From positions 226,734-290,733 of the forward strand of contig NC_089316.1 in assembly GCF_036669915.1 (NCBI RefSeq): a stretch of 64,000 nt of DNA. The letters run 5' to 3'. Of the stretch, positions 1-14,840 are shown one piece after another (within the stretch, counting starts at the first letter, position 1; each line of letters begins with the position of its first letter). A program made the translations under genes and the position numbers. The notes under the pieces are model-generated. The model made no database searches, was not told where the DNA came from, and worked only from the letters and a program-made list of their open reading frames with translations. This DNA comes from Pocillopora verrucosa. Lineage: Eukaryota > Cnidaria > Anthozoa > Scleractinia > Pocilloporidae.

Positions 1-57
1 GAGACAAGCGATTGTGTTTCATGAACAGAAATTAATAATTCAGACCAGACTTATCAC

Positions 58-3000
58 CTTTCTCATGCAGTCAAACATCTCTGTATCAGGTAAGAGTCTA
101 TCATTTCCATTCAGTGACAAACAAGGCTTCTCATTTAAAGCTTCGGTAATAACGTTTATTGCATCGTGTGCCACAGCAACATAATCCTGAGGAAAGATTT
201 GAAGGAATTTAGTTACAGAAACCCCATGATGACGGAACAGAAGTGAAAAGAGTGAATAATTGTTTTATCGTTGTAAGACTTGTAAGCTGGCTAGCTAAAA
301 AACTCGTATGGCGCTGGCCTATTGTCATATTGCATAGGTATATGAGATACTCAGTTTAGCTCGCCTATTATTTCTTTAGTTGACATTGATTTAATTGTCT
401 TGTTATTTTTAATGAACATCATATGATGCTTGACTGTGATCTTGCAACAAATATTATCAACAAGAAAAGAGCGATCGGTAGACAGCTTCTTGAATGTTTT
501 ACTGTTCACCAAACTTAACTAGTTACTCAATATGTTAGTCAAAGTCCCTTGACAAGGAAAAGGTTACGTTTTACTGTAGTCTAGATCTGTAAAGCTAAAA
601 ATGATGTATAAATAAAACTTGAAGACCATGGTTGGTCACCCAAATAACTGCACGTGAACTAGACCACCATTTAATTTGTAAGAAAATCTGATAATCATTA
701 CTGCGAAGAGAAGATTTATTTATCTAACAATGTCATGACTCCTAAGTTTGCAACAATTTTACCTTGTTGATGTATTTGAGTTTTTCTTGTTCTGCTGATC
801 CAAAGAGTTTATTAACAAAGCTGCTTTCGTATGGAAGCTTAAATGCCAAGACTACATTGTCAGGAAGACTTCTCTGGTGTTGGGATACCTGTGCAAACGA
901 ACGAGTCAAATTCATGATCAGAGTTTTCAATAACATTTCACTTATAATTAATGAAGAGCTTCATGCTTTCAAGTGCTGCATACTCAAGTTATTTGGTACC
1001 TGTTCTTGGAGGATCCACTGATACGGAAAATGCCTTTGACGAGGAACCTGACACAAATGAAATAAAAAACCGTAACTGCGTATGACTCCTTTGAACTTTT
1101 GCTGATTGCAAGATTTTTTTCCCCAAAAGTACTTAATGTACTTCTGCAAGAGGTAATCTTTTGTTTTCTGGTAATGGTGGAGAGTAGAGATTCTGATAAC
1201 GTATCGTCTTCTCAAATTTTATGGATGAGACTGCTGAAGGCCCAGAGAGTTCGCAAGAATACTCTAAAAAAGAAGATCCAACCGTGACAGTAGATCCTGC
1301 ACAATAACCAAACTCTCGTACTGTGAGATCGTCGTCAAGTGTGAAAATGAGAAATGTTTCCTCGTAGAAAAAAAAATAAAAGAAAACGATTGTTATAACT
1401 ACCGGTAATGTTGTGTCAGTGATCGTCGCATCCACTGGCACTTAATCAGTCAAATTAATGAGTTTTGATATTTGAATACTTCCCTCACCTGTTGCAAAAA
1501 CATATCAGTGTTTTCCTTCCCTGTGTAGAGAAGAATACTTTCTGGTTGGTAGCTTTGTATCTGTTCCATTATTTGCCATATTTTTCTTTCTCTGTCTTCG
1601 GCGTATTTTGTCTCAGGCACCTGAATTAAATCCATGGTGAGTGTTGACTTCTTATAGTTGAGGTAGAAATATCCAGCCTCAAAGAAGCGACTCTCTGTGT
1701 CAACAGACAAAACGAAACGCATCAAAGCTAAGTTTTATAACATAAGCTTAACAGCTCACTGAAAAAATTCTTGGAAAGTAGGAATAAACAGCCTGAAGAT
1801 TCCTGGCAAGAAAACTTCAGGATAGGAGGGTTGCATAACAATAAGACGTAATGGGTAAGATAACATGAGCGATGCACTTCATGGGATGAATTGTGGGGTT
1901 TCGGGTCCAACACTACAGGTATATAGATTTTTTACTTCGGTTGATAAGTTCTCTGTCATAACCTTATGCTAGTTTGTTTCAAATTACCATCAAAGATCAA
2001 TAGAATTTTTCGCCATTTCAGTATGCTCAATGCATCAAATGTTGCATGCGCGAAATATCTGTATCCCGCTGACATATCCACTACATTCTCACACTGGTCA
2101 AACTGTCCGTTGCTTCCATGGAGGCGAATGACAGAAACATCCATTACCAAAGAGATTGCGCATGCGGAGACTTTTGAATGGCTTCCCTCAGCGAGTATGG
2201 TGATGTTTTGTTGGCGAAGCACCGAAAGAGCTGCAAAGAATGATAATTAACCAGTTAAACTAAATTGTATCCATGCCAGCTATCTGTCATCCATTTAAAT
2301 TAATTTTGTTAACGGTAATCAAATATTTGAGTTGTCTTGTACCCATGCCAGTTCTTTATCCTTTTATTTAATTCTCGCTAATGATGACGAAACCATCAGG
2401 CTTAGCTATTATCCTTCTTTGTACCTGTTATGAAAAACTGTCCTATACTAGTTTGGGTAGAACTAATATAGAGTTTTGAATTTATAATAAGGTTGTAGGA
2501 CCATTCTGTTGTTTTAGTGGAATCATGATTGATGCCTCATGTTAGAGTGCATGGTATTTACATGGAGGTTATTATCCAGAACTCGTAGAAAGAATGATAT
2601 ACCCTTTGTCTAGATTTCTTACCTTGGTCAAATAGACCTACAGAAGTTGATGTATTTAAAACCTTTAATGTTATTGAGATGTTGTTTTTTGTGTTACTTT
2701 GGGACACAACAAACTTCAATGCCTCAGATTCTTCTGCATTTCCATTACTTATAAATCCTATTTGGCCACAAGGAGAAAAGAAAAATACGGTGAAAACCTA
2801 TTTTACAAAATTCAAGTTACAAAACCGGCAAAGAACATGCAGGATTTGCACGGCTACGGAACTTCAGGAAACTAGCTTCCTCTGCCTGTACTTTCATTAA
2901 GGGTAGAGCGATTTACCTTTAAATTTACTGCAATATCTTAGTTGTTTCTTTTCTGATTAAGTGGTCTTTTGCTCGGCTGAACTTTTTCCAAACTCTCTCC

Positions 3001-3431
3001 TATTCTCTGTATTATTTTAATTTAGGGTTGAAAAAAGAATTTACTTTGACACGCTTGACAAACAAAATGGTGAAGAGTGAATTAATTCAATTTCCCCCAA
3101 AACGATAAAGATCACTTAGAAAATATCTTGTTTAAGATGATTCCTCCATTTGATGTAGTTACGGCGTAGAAAGATGGCGTTAATGGTTGTGATGATATTG
3201 AGCGAACTAGGACAGTTCCTTAATCAACACAATTTACATCTACTACACTTTTACACAATTTACTTTATACGGTTTTTTTTAGGGTTTGGTTTTGTTTACA
3301 TCTTGAATGTTCTTATAGACTGAGTAGCTGTATAACTTACCACATGTGAAATTTCTTTTATCTGCGGATGCTAACAAAACCAGGCTAGAAACAAAAATTG
3401 TCAAAGCCATTTTGCGGTTTCGTGCGTCCAT
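58..3431 (-). CDS. iGluR-A: ionotropic glutamate receptor, 5' (amino-terminal domain) exons, 3' end outside window
   Basis: This is the start of a glutamate-gated cation channel gene. Seven exons join in phase: 3431-3341, 2757-2623, 2230-1988, 1694-1489, 1047-1000, 888-763 and 186-58, giving 326 open codons. The ATG at 3431 begins MDARNRKMALTIFVSSLVLL, a signal peptide. The rest is the bilobed amino-terminal (periplasmic-binding-like) domain, with stretches such as EGSHSKVSACAI and CENVVDMSAGYRYF. Exon 5 is a 48-nt microexon. All borders are GT-AG. Ligand-binding and pore exons should lie left of position 1. It is a near-identical paralogue of iGluR-B (18991-22366), and every exon seen is open, so it may be functional. 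The head-to-head neighbour is SelO-1, about 2.1 kb away. The family call is firm; the subtype is inferred from iGluR-B. Confidence 0.85.
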
Positions 3432-4226
3432 GTTAGCCTAACAGGCTTTCAACAGCACGAAGTTTTCGATATTAACATATTAGCTGTCATATGGCCGACT
3501 TTGCTGTATCTGGACCTATAAATGATTAATGACTAACGACATAAATAGTTTTGATGAATTAGTTTATCTATTATATACGGAGAACCCTACCTACAGGTGT
3601 CTCGTTAGGTATATTGTTAACAAAAATGTATTTTCATATGACGAATAATATGGAAACGCTTTATCTTAATTGATATTCTAGGGAAATATGTTGTACTAGT
3701 AAATTCGATGGATGTAAAATTGCGTGCTTGTGATACTGTGTGTTAAGCAAATCATAACTGTTTTATTCTACTGAAGAATCCGTCTCTTAAAAAAAAATAT
3801 TCAGCAAAAGAAGTTGTGATAGATATCAGGGTGAACCAATGTCCTGCTTTGAATAAAAGCAGTGGGTGGGTAAATTTTGTACTACTTTACCTTCTTCGAT
3901 TCTTTTTTTTTATAATTCCTGTCTGTATATATTATTAAAAAAAAACTGTTAAACTGGATTGAAGCGCTAATAACACTCGGTGAAGGACTCCTATGATACT
4001 AACGATCATAACGTCAAACTCTGTCATAAATGTGATGAAATGCGGATGTGTTCAGAGCACAGCTTGTGTCGTTCAGTCGAGTCAGCTGTGGACTGAAGCA
4101 GCTGAACATAATCGAACGTTACAATCCGTCAGTGATTTCTATGAGTAGGACTTTTAGAAACACTGTAGTAGTCAAGTCGCTATTTTTCCGTTTACAAACA
4201 AGAATGTATCCTTTTGTGGAACTAAA

Positions 4227-4232
4227 GGGTTA

Positions 4233-4271
<39 letters not shown>

Positions 4272-4307
4272 TGTAAAAGCTGACGCTTCGAGCGTTAGCC
4301 TTTCGCA

Positions 4308-4341
<34 letters not shown>

Positions 4342-4400
4342 TTTACTCTTTACGGTGGCCAATTTACGTTTCCAACTCACTTGTTAACATTAGATTACCT
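4227..4400. repeat. Palindromic dispersed repeat, copy 1 of 5
   Basis: Facing half-repeats of the type aaagctgacg-(c/t)ttcgagcgttag and ctaacgctcaaaacgtcagc form a hairpin. It is flanked by ttctaaagaaactgtggtgc and a ggtggccaatttacgt end. Related copies lie at 14619-14800, 23160-23396, 27720-27785 and 30226-30481. It looks like a non-autonomous foldback element. No coding capacity is seen. Confidence 0.75.
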
Positions 4401-4506
4401 CCTTTTGTGGAACTGTTTACCATATCAGCACCTCAGTGTCGACGGTCTTTAGTTTTATGACAACAAAACAATGCGAATACCAACCACATCAACATCTCAT
4501 TTTTCG

Positions 4507-4800
4507 TTAGAATTCGTTTTTTTTTTCTTTTTTTTTTTTAAGTAACTTTATGTTAGCATGTAGAGTGGTATGTTGCTCGTACCAATCAGATCGCCGCATT
4601 TGGGTATGTATCTCGCACCAGTCAGATTGCGGCATTAGGATATGCAGTGGCGGATCCAGACCTTGAGCTAAAGGGGGGCCTGGTTTTTTAATTTGTCGCT
4701 TGCCCTGCCGGCTTTTCTTCCTTCTGCGGTTTTTTTTTCTCCAAAATGAGGGGGGGGCTCGGGCCCCTCTTGTAATCCCCTCCTGCAACGCGCTTTCTTT
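4507..4800. repeat. T-rich run plus hAT-MITE-like fragment
   Basis: A T-rich run is followed by unique sequence and then cagtggcggatccagacctt with G-rich and C-rich blocks. This is typical of one end of short hAT-type non-autonomous elements. The opposite terminal repeat is not visible, so it is probably truncated. The duplicate at 23510-23800 has a longer T run. Confidence 0.45.
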
Positions 4801-5526
4801 CCATCAGGGGATACATGGCGTTTTGTGACGAGACCAAACAACGGCTGCGAGGGGAACAACAGCAAGTGTGGCACCGGTGGATTTTATCTTTGCTTAGAAG
4901 TATTTAGACAATAGAGACAATAGACCACAAAATACCTGTGCGAGTTCAGATAAATTAGTTTTTTTTCTTTCTCTTTAGCTGAAGTAGTGCGATATTTTCG
5001 TCCGTTGGAAAGTTATGCTCTTTTTCTGTTTTAAAAATGAAAACATTACGAACAAAAAGTGCCCCATCTCAACCCGCCCAGCCAAAAAATAACTTTTGCA
5101 TGCTACGCATGCTTATGTTTAAATTTGTTAGCTGCTGCTTTGTGTAAGGCTTAGAATAAAGAGTAACTAAGGTCACGAAACAGTTGGTAACGGAGAACGT
5201 TGTAAAATCTGATTAACTGTTAACATCCTCGTGAATCCAAATGAAACCAAACTATCTGCAACGTCTTCAACCTTAGCAACTTGTCAAACCCCCATTTCCG
5301 TTTTTTCTATCGGCTCTATTTCTACTAAAACTTCACGTTGACAAACAGTTTGCGTCATTATGCACCCATTTCTGAGTCTTCAAACTGTTCCTTTGGAAAG
5401 AAAAGGAGAAGGGATGACGGGCTGAAGGAGTTTTCTTTTTCTTCTTGCTGTTCCTCCTTTCTCTTTCTGAAGTCCATCCACGGTGACTTTCTCAGAAAAC
5501 GAGGCTTGGATACCAAGGCATCTAAT

Positions 5527-7704
<2,178 letters not shown>

Positions 7705-9258
7705 GTAATATATTTTGCTTTTGTTTGAAGCAGCTATTAGGATGTTTTGAAAATTCATTTTAACAGTACAGTGTGATCAGATTTTGTGAAATTTTAATGT
7801 AATGAGACTTTCCAGTATTTCCCCACTTCTTCCACTTTTTTGTTCTTACTTAAATTAAAAGGCATCTGTTTTAATTTATAACGGTGCAAATAAAAGGAAA
7901 AGGTGAACTATTTATAGTAAAAGCCTTTGGTAATATATTACATTTGTACAATTTATATTTTGAATTAACATTTATTTTCAGTCTCCAAGGCGAGAGGTTC
8001 CTGATCACATGCAGAAACCTAACTATGCAGAGAATGGTTTGTAATCAAATTGATTTTGTATCAAAGATTTAAAATACTGAACTTCTACTAAATGAGGTGC
8101 AGTCACTGGATTTATAGTTTGTTTGATTTTGAATGAAGGCAAAAATAGTATTTATTTGACTCAATGCTCAAAGCTGTACTTCTTAGAAGAGAAGTTTGAA
8201 CAATGGGGAATCAGAAAGATCTCTTTGCTAAGTTACAACTTTCCAATTGTTTCCCTCGTGATTATCATACAGTATGAATAAACAAATACTCTTACTGGCC
8301 AATTCAAGCTCTTCCATGTGATATTTGAAGAGTTAACTAACATACAAACAAGAGATTCATGATTCATGTAAATAACTGCAGAGTGGTACCTGTATTCAAT
8401 GGTCACCCATAGAGAATGGCAGGGTGACTACTTAACACAGGTATTACATATTGGGGGTATTCTAAAAAATTGATGTTTCTAATTTATGATTATTGTCCAA
8501 AATGACCACTAAGAATTGTGTGAACGGTCCAAAACTTGTGCGAAAAGACTTGTGCGAAAAGTCTTTTGTGCGAAATGACCGGTTACCACTTTGTGTAATT
8601 ACTCTCAGCTGTAACAAGCTATGGGGTAAATTGTTTGAAAGTTATTATAAACTTGTGTTAAGAAATTCTACAACTGAAGGTACTGTATTTTACTTCTGCA
8701 GTTGGCAAGGGACGTGTTAGATACAGCAGCAAGGCATATTAAAGGTATCACGACAGATGAATTGGACAAAATAGTACACGAGGTACAGAATATAAATAAA
8801 TACACAGTTTGTCTTGATCATAAGTTCTTTTGAAACAAACCATAAGCATTGTGCCAGCATGCCTGAAAGTGCGTTCATTAATATTTCTCACAAATTCTGC
8901 TGTATTAACTTAAATTTGTGAATAATTGAGTAAACGTTGCTCTTCTTATCCTTTAGGCCTGTCTTGAGAGGAATTGTTATCCTTCTCCTCTCAATTATCA
9001 TGGATTTCCAAAGTCTTGTTGCACGTAAGTTGGTTTTGTCTACTTCTTCATAATAATATCTCACAACACACTAATATGTCTACTAGATATTTAAAAATTG
9101 CCCATACCCTATCTTGGTTGCTAGTGTTACCAGGTTGATTCAGAGATTCTTTTAATATTACAATAACCTTATCAGTTTATGTTTTTGCTTTCTTGCTCTC
9201 AAGGCCATGCAAGCTGTGTAGCATTGACACAAATATTTTACTAGTGCCAATTTGCTTA

Positions 9259-9912
9259 CCGTAGTTATTCGGTTATAAGGCGTACCGTTTTTTTCAAGAA
9301 ATTCCTAATTTCTACTAAAAATTACCGCCAAAGTTTGGGTGCGTCTTATAGGCGAATATTTTCCCGAAACAATTTTTTTTTATTACAGTTACTGGTACGA
9401 TTTCAAGCAAATAAAATGACACACACACATTGACTTTTATGAACGTGGTGGTTTTGAAAAGACAAGCGAAGTCAAATTTGCAAAGATGTGATACGTGTTC
9501 GAGAGCACGTGCTTAGTAACTTGATACGTCACAAAACGAAACGAAAATAAACAAGCGAAGAGGTAAATACCTTCTTCATCCTTTCAGCCTTTTTAGTGCA
9601 CTGAGACCTGCATTCTCGGCGGTACATCTTGTTTAATCAAGGCTTTTGTTTGTGTGCGTGGTCGCGTGTGCGACAATTCTGCTTTTGTTGATTAACGGTA
9701 AACTAAAATCGATACGCGACTTTTTCGCTTTTTTGTAAGTTTATGAAAGAATTTACAATAAACTTGACCGATCTTTACTCCCCAAACAACGGTGCGCCTT
9801 ATAACCAAGTATTTTAGCGATTTTCTCAGTTTGAAAACATGCAATAATGAAGTTGCCGAATTGGGGGTGCGTCTTTAATAGCCGAGTGCGCCTTATAACC
9901 GAATAACTACGG
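9259..9912. mobile_element. MITE, 654 bp, perfect terminal inverted repeats, TA target
   Basis: The ends ccgtagttattcggttataa and ttataaccgaataactacgg are perfect inverted repeats; the match extends to 27 bp when the flanking TTA/TAA is included. The flanks fit a TA target duplication, as in Tc1/mariner/pogo-type elements. Internal motifs such as gtgcgccttataacc repeat near both ends. No transposase frame is present. It lies in the METAP1-like intron between 9024 and 9969. Confidence 0.85.
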
Positions 9913-11469
9913 TAATTTAAGATAAGTTCAAATCCCCAGTTTTCAATTGAATACTTCTCTTGGAATAGGTTTGTAAATGAAGTGATCTGTCATGGTATTC
10001 CTGACACACGCCCATCGGAGGATGGGGATCTCTTAAACAGTAAGTTAGCACTGAATTTTCTTTTTTAATGTCTGTACTGTACCAGTAACTAATGGTGAAC
10101 AATAGTAAACAAGGCTAGATGGTACACTTTATGATAACTATTAGAGTGCTGTTATTCATGAAAGGATAAACACTTAACATGTACCATGGACAGATACATT
10201 AGTACAGTTATGAAAACTGTTTTATGGAGCAAACTCAATGTCACAAAATACTTTTTTGTGCTTAGAAGTTAAAGTTAAGACCCTTTTCTTTCCAAACTTT
10301 AAGTGTGATGAATGACACTTGAAAGTGCTTGCTTCATGCTAACTATGATTTTGAAATCTACTCAGTTTTTGTTTTGTTGTCGACATCACCATTTATTACA
10401 ACGGTTCCCATGGAGATCTGAATGAGACATTCTTTATTGGTGAAGACAGAGGACAGCAAACAGTTAGTGAAGGTTACACATGAGTGTTTAAGTCAGGCTA
10501 TAGCATCAGGTAATGTGATAGATATCCTTAGTATTAAATAAGGCTAATTCATTATATAAAAGTTCCAATATTGAGTGCGTTTTTGTCATGAAGTCCCATA
10601 TGGTTATGATAACTGTTCAGGTCAAACTTGTGATGTGAGATTGGAACTTCACTCCATACTAACAACATTTTATAATGAACAACTCAAAAGACATTTCATT
10701 AAAAAAATAAACAATCAGGGAAAAACAGTGGGCATTCCCCTCTTTGTCTCTCTATAAATCCTTTCAGAGATGTATTTGTAATGAGAGGAAATAGATAGCC
10801 ACCTAACACTTAAATTGTTGTCAAGTGTATGGAAACCCACAACATTATTATTTTTTTCAATTGCTTTTCATTGGTTTTGCCAGTCATCCTTGTGACCAAA
10901 AGATTGGTCAGTAATGACGTCTGTTGTAATTGATGAAATTTGACTCTGTACATTGAGAAAGATATTGTGTGCTTGAAGCTCTAAAATGAAGACAAATGGA
11001 AGCACTTTAGCGTCAACAATGAAACAGATGGCAACAGTCATGTTAGCAATTACAGTGTTGATTAAAATCCTGTTCTGTATCTTGGTGAAGCCTGGTGTGA
11101 AATACAGAGAGATTGGTAACATCATTCAGAAGTATGCCCAAGCTCATGGCTATGCTGTTGTGAAGAGTTTTTGTGGCCATGGGATTCATGAGTAAGTATA
11201 TGTGGATTGTGTTGATGCACTGATATGATAACTACTCTGTAAGAACCCAACCATGGTATATTAGTAATGGACTAATGTGTGAAATCGTCTACATCACAGG
11301 CTGTTTCATACTGCACCCAGTGTCCCTCATTATGCAGGTAATTATGTCTTTGTCTTTTTGGTTGTTCTTTTCTTGCTTCCTAAAATTCAAAGCAGTTCAA
11401 GAACACATTAATTTTCAAGGTTATGCTTCTGCCTGCATGTATTTTCATATGCCTTTTTTTTTTTCTCTA

Positions 11470-12305
11470 AAACCAAATCATGTTCAGAATGTTCTATTCA
11501 CTATGACATTATTTTATAGAAAACAAAGCTGTTGGTGTAATGAAGCCAGGACACACATTTACCATTGAACTGATGATTTCATAAGGTACTTGTTACATCA
11601 TTGTTGGGTTATTGAAACACTTTTGGGTAATTATTGGTATAAGACATGAGTCTTGATATCTAAAGTATTGGTTTACAGTTACACCCCTTAGTTTTCTACT
11701 GTGGATGTTTGTGTTGGTTTGTCTTTTTTTTTCTAGTGTTAAATGGAAATTTGTTATTGATGCGCCGGATATCTTTGGATTATTTTTGTCACCATCAAGA
11801 TTTTGTTTTCACGCGTGCCGATAACAATTTGTTGGTCACGCAACTAATTATGCGTGAAATAAACTCGAGTCGGCATCATGTTTTCGTACCGCTCTGTGGC
11901 ACTCTTAATACATTTCAACTACCAGTAGATTTTAAAATTGTCACATAACCTGCACCTCCCTATTACCCGCAGTGGCCCGCGTTTAATGCAAAATCAACAG
12001 ATACCCGCGGGTAAACGGCCGGAAATTACAGTATTTTTCCTCTAAAACCAAATCATGTGCAGAGCGTTCTATTCACGATGGCATTATTTTATAGAAAACA
12101 AAGCTTTTGGTGTAATGAAGCCAGGACACACATTTACCATTGAACCGATGATCTCACAAGGTACTTGTTATATCATTGTTAGGTTATTTAAACACTTTTG
12201 GGTAATTATTGGTATAAGACATGAGTCTTGATATCTAAAGTATTGGTTTACAGTTACACCCCTTAGTTTTCTACTGTGGATGTTTGTGTTGGTTTGTCTT
12301 TTTTT
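11470..12305. repeat. Local duplication of a METAP1 exon and its flanks, around a dispersed repeat
   Basis: Segment 11470-11736 recurs at about 12041-12305 with a few differences. Each carries the 66-nt exon encoding NKA(V/F)GVMKPGHTFTIE. The first copy has Pro to Leu and CAA to TAA (11582-11584); the second is open and ends CAAG before GT. A repeat (11737-12033) that also occurs at 32719-33066 separates them. Confidence 0.85.
11737..12033. repeat. Dispersed repeat, copy 1 (second copy at 32719)
   Basis: Begins tgttaaatggaaatttgtta and ends with acccgcgggtaaacgg then ggaaattacagta. The second copy in the window is about 50 bp longer internally. No terminal inverted repeats or open transposase frame are evident. 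Confidence 0.75.
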
Positions 12306-12977
12306 TTTTCCATTGAAAATTTGTTTATTTGTCTTTTCCTTTGCAGTTTCCTTGGTTTGTTTGTGTGTTTTAGCAATAAACTTATACAACTAGGGAGAAA
12401 AGTTTTCAAACAAACACTGTAGCGTGAATTATTTATATTAACTCCACTCAAAGGTGTGATCAATGAAGCCCACCTAGTGTGATAATCAGTGGCTTCCAAT
12501 TAAATCAATTCTATGGTTTGATTGCTTAATTCTGACAAAATTCCAGGAACTTGGCAAGATGAGATCTGGCCTGACAACTGGACTGCTGTGACACAGGTGT
12601 GTTAAGAAACAGTTTTTGTGCAATGTATTCTAACCCTAAGCAATTGAGTGTAAATGAGATGGTTTTGCCTTCTGAAGAACCTCAGGCCTTGGACAATGAC
12701 AGAAACATGTGCCTTGATAATGGCTCTCTTTTATATATGAGCCCAGTGATTGTAACTATTTGAATCCTCTTGACAGACTTTAAAAAGTAGCTCGTCACTG
12801 CACATTTATGTCATCTTAACACAGGTGACGACTTCAACATGTTTTCCTTGCAGGATGGCAAGAGGTCAGCTCAGTTTGAGCAGACCCTACTAGTGACTGA
12901 AACTGGATGTGACATTCTGACAATCAGACCTGATGACAACGGAAGACATCACTTCCTGTCTCAGATGTAAATCCCCA

Positions 12978-12983
12978 AATAAA
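12978..12983 (+). promoter_or_regulatory. Possible poly(A) signal of METAP1-like copy
   Basis: AATAAA lies 8 nt after the stop codon at 12970. This is close for a 3' UTR, so it may not be used. Confidence 0.3.
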
Positions 12984-14615
12984 ACATACTGAACAAGCAG
13001 CAAAAGCACAGCAAGAGTGAATAAACATACTGGAAAATACTCTACATTGTAAGCTGAATTGCACATGTATTTCAATTGATTCTTAGTCATGACCTTTTAA
13101 GGAACTAATGCATTGATGATGTCACCTTTGACAACTTTTGCTACTTCAGTAAGGTTTTGATGTGTGGTAATCGACATCAAAATTGATCAGTTGGGTCATT
13201 TTTTGTCGAAAAAAGGTTCTTTCAAACCAACATTAGCTTGCATCAACATATTTGTTTGTTAAGGTACAGGCAATCCTCAACGGTGTGAAAATGAACTTGT
13301 AAGAGACTGCTCTGTCTTATGCTTTTTTTATATATATAAGAAATCCTATTGATAACCAGAATATTTCCTTGTAGGTCGATCCTGTAGGCACAATATGTCT
13401 CAGGGTGGCATCGAGTTTTATAGGAGTGGGGTGTGTCCATGAACTGTGCATGTCATTTTGCTTAAACTTTTAATGAAAGAATGAACTGCGACTTAATGTA
13501 CTTCTCGCTGCAAGCAATGTCGCAATTTATTATTTCCCATCTGTTCAATTGTGAATCAATGTAACATTGTTGTTGATGTTTCAGGATGTAGAGTAGTTTT
13601 TTTGACGTTGTAAAAATGTTGCTTCTAACCTCAGTGGTCAAAGAGAAAATGTCTACTTTGAAAAAGGGTAGAATGTCAGTTTAAAAAATTGGAAACTTCT
13701 TGCAACATACAGACCTTCAACTCCTTAGCTTGAATATCTGCTGACCTAAATCAAAAGATAACTGTATGGCTCCTATGTATCACTGCGAGTTGATAGTGTG
13801 GACCCAAAGACGTGTAACAGACTAATTAAAACGTGGGAGCTCAACATTTGTGTTATTTCAAGTTATTTTACTTAAAATCCTGTGATGATACTCCAAGAGT
13901 TCAAACATATTATAAAAAGCTGACTGTCTTCCTCAATCATCCAGAAAATTATATTTCGAACAATCTGCGGGAGAAAAATGAACATATTTTCGCGTCAAAT
14001 AGAGACTATCGTTTATAAATACATGATCAGTACTAATCCTTGTACCCTTCAACTGAGTCTTAAATGGTGGAAATTTATTAAGAGCTTTATCAGATCCCTT
14101 AATATGAAGCAAGTTGTGCAAGTTTGTTCCTCTTATAGTTTCGATGTCATCTATTAGCTTTTTTACTTAGCATAGGAACAGTGCTCAGCACCACAGAGTT
14201 TAGGGTTATTAGTCCAGACTTCCAAACAAAGTGATCTTTATATTTCCTTCTTTTTGGGTTGTTCGCTTTACAGAATTTAGGTTCATTCCATGTTAGTCAG
14301 TCTGCTGAAGTCCTACTGGTGCAGTTAGACCTTCACGCAGAATTCGTTGGCCTGTAAACAAGATAAATTCTTTGTATTATTTATTGTTGTTTTTTTAGCC
14401 ACAAACTTGCTGGTAGGATGTTTAATGAGAGTAATACAGTGTTATTGTATTTCTGGCTTGAATCAGCGTTAATGCCAGATGTGATGACTACTTACTGTCG
14501 GTATAATTACGTTAACTAATTACTATTCATCTACTTTTTCACAATTGTCTCTCTAAACTGGTCACTACGTTGAATTATTGCCCAGGGTACTGATGTTCAA
14601 CTCGGTTTAATGCAT

Positions 14616-14664
<49 letters not shown>

Positions 14665-14840
14665 TATAGCAGGTAATTTAGTTTTAATAACTGAGTAGTT
14701 GTATCGCTCTGATGAAGGACTAACTCTGGAAACGTCAGCTTTTTTACCCTTTACGGTGGCCAATTTACGTTTTCAACTCAGTTGTTAACACTAAACTACC
14801 CACTCGGTTTAATGCACGTTGGTACATGGAAGAAGTTAAC
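12984..14840. other. Intergenic spacer between METAP1-like copy and iGluR-B 3' end
   Basis: No coding exon is recognised on either strand. The only structured element is the palindromic repeat at 14619-14800. Confidence 0.5.
14619..14800. repeat. Palindromic dispersed repeat, copy 2 of 5
   Basis: Carries the same ttctaaagaaactgtggtgc and ggtggccaatttacgt ends as the copy at 4227. The central hairpin is only partly kept. Confidence 0.7.

Larger units (their letters stand above)
3432..5526. other. Intergenic spacer between divergent iGluR-A and SelO-1
   Basis: No gene is visible. The spacer holds a palindromic dispersed repeat (4227-4400), a T-rich run (about 4516-4540) and a piece of a repeat starting cagtggcggatccagacc (4645 to about 4795). 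It aligns almost throughout with 22367-24560. If either divergent gene is expressed, both promoters should lie here, but I could not point to a specific core promoter element. Confidence 0.6.
7982..12970 (+). pseudogene. METAP1: METAP1-like methionine aminopeptidase, 5'-truncated and decayed copy
   Basis: Exon-like blocks match cytosolic methionine aminopeptidase 1, which removes the initiator Met: 7982-8036 (REVPDHMQKPNYA), 8702-8782 (LARDVLDTAA), 8957-9024 (ERNCYPSPLNYHGFPKSCC), 9969-10039 ([13 protein letters not shown]), about 10380-10509 (DITIYYNGSHGDLNETFF), about 11088-11191 ([19 protein letters not shown]), 11300-11337, 12095-12160 (GHTFTIEPMISQ), 12547-12596 (DEIWPDNWTAVTQ) and 12854-12970, ending HHFLSQM-stop. 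The zinc-finger N-terminus and the segment between the first two blocks are missing. Lesions: no AG acceptor before the DITIYY block (TG instead) or before the VKPGV block (GG instead), a frameshift just after FFIGE near 10440, and a mutant duplicate exon at 11520-11585. Several metal-ligand residues survive (DIT, GDLNET, GHGIH, IEP, FEQT). Probably a duplicated pseudogene, since introns are retained. Confidence 0.75.

Noticed and set aside
5338..5526. Extended SelO-1 start upstream of 5527
   Set aside because: The upstream part of this frame is low-complexity Ser/Phe and has no ATG matching the family; SelO-2 is open only a short way upstream of the same ATG.
8037..8701. Missing METAP1 exon (segment between the KPNYA and LARDVLD blocks)
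   Set aside because: No frame with the expected motif and splice borders was found. Frames around 7884-8072 and 8493-8720 are shadows or chance.
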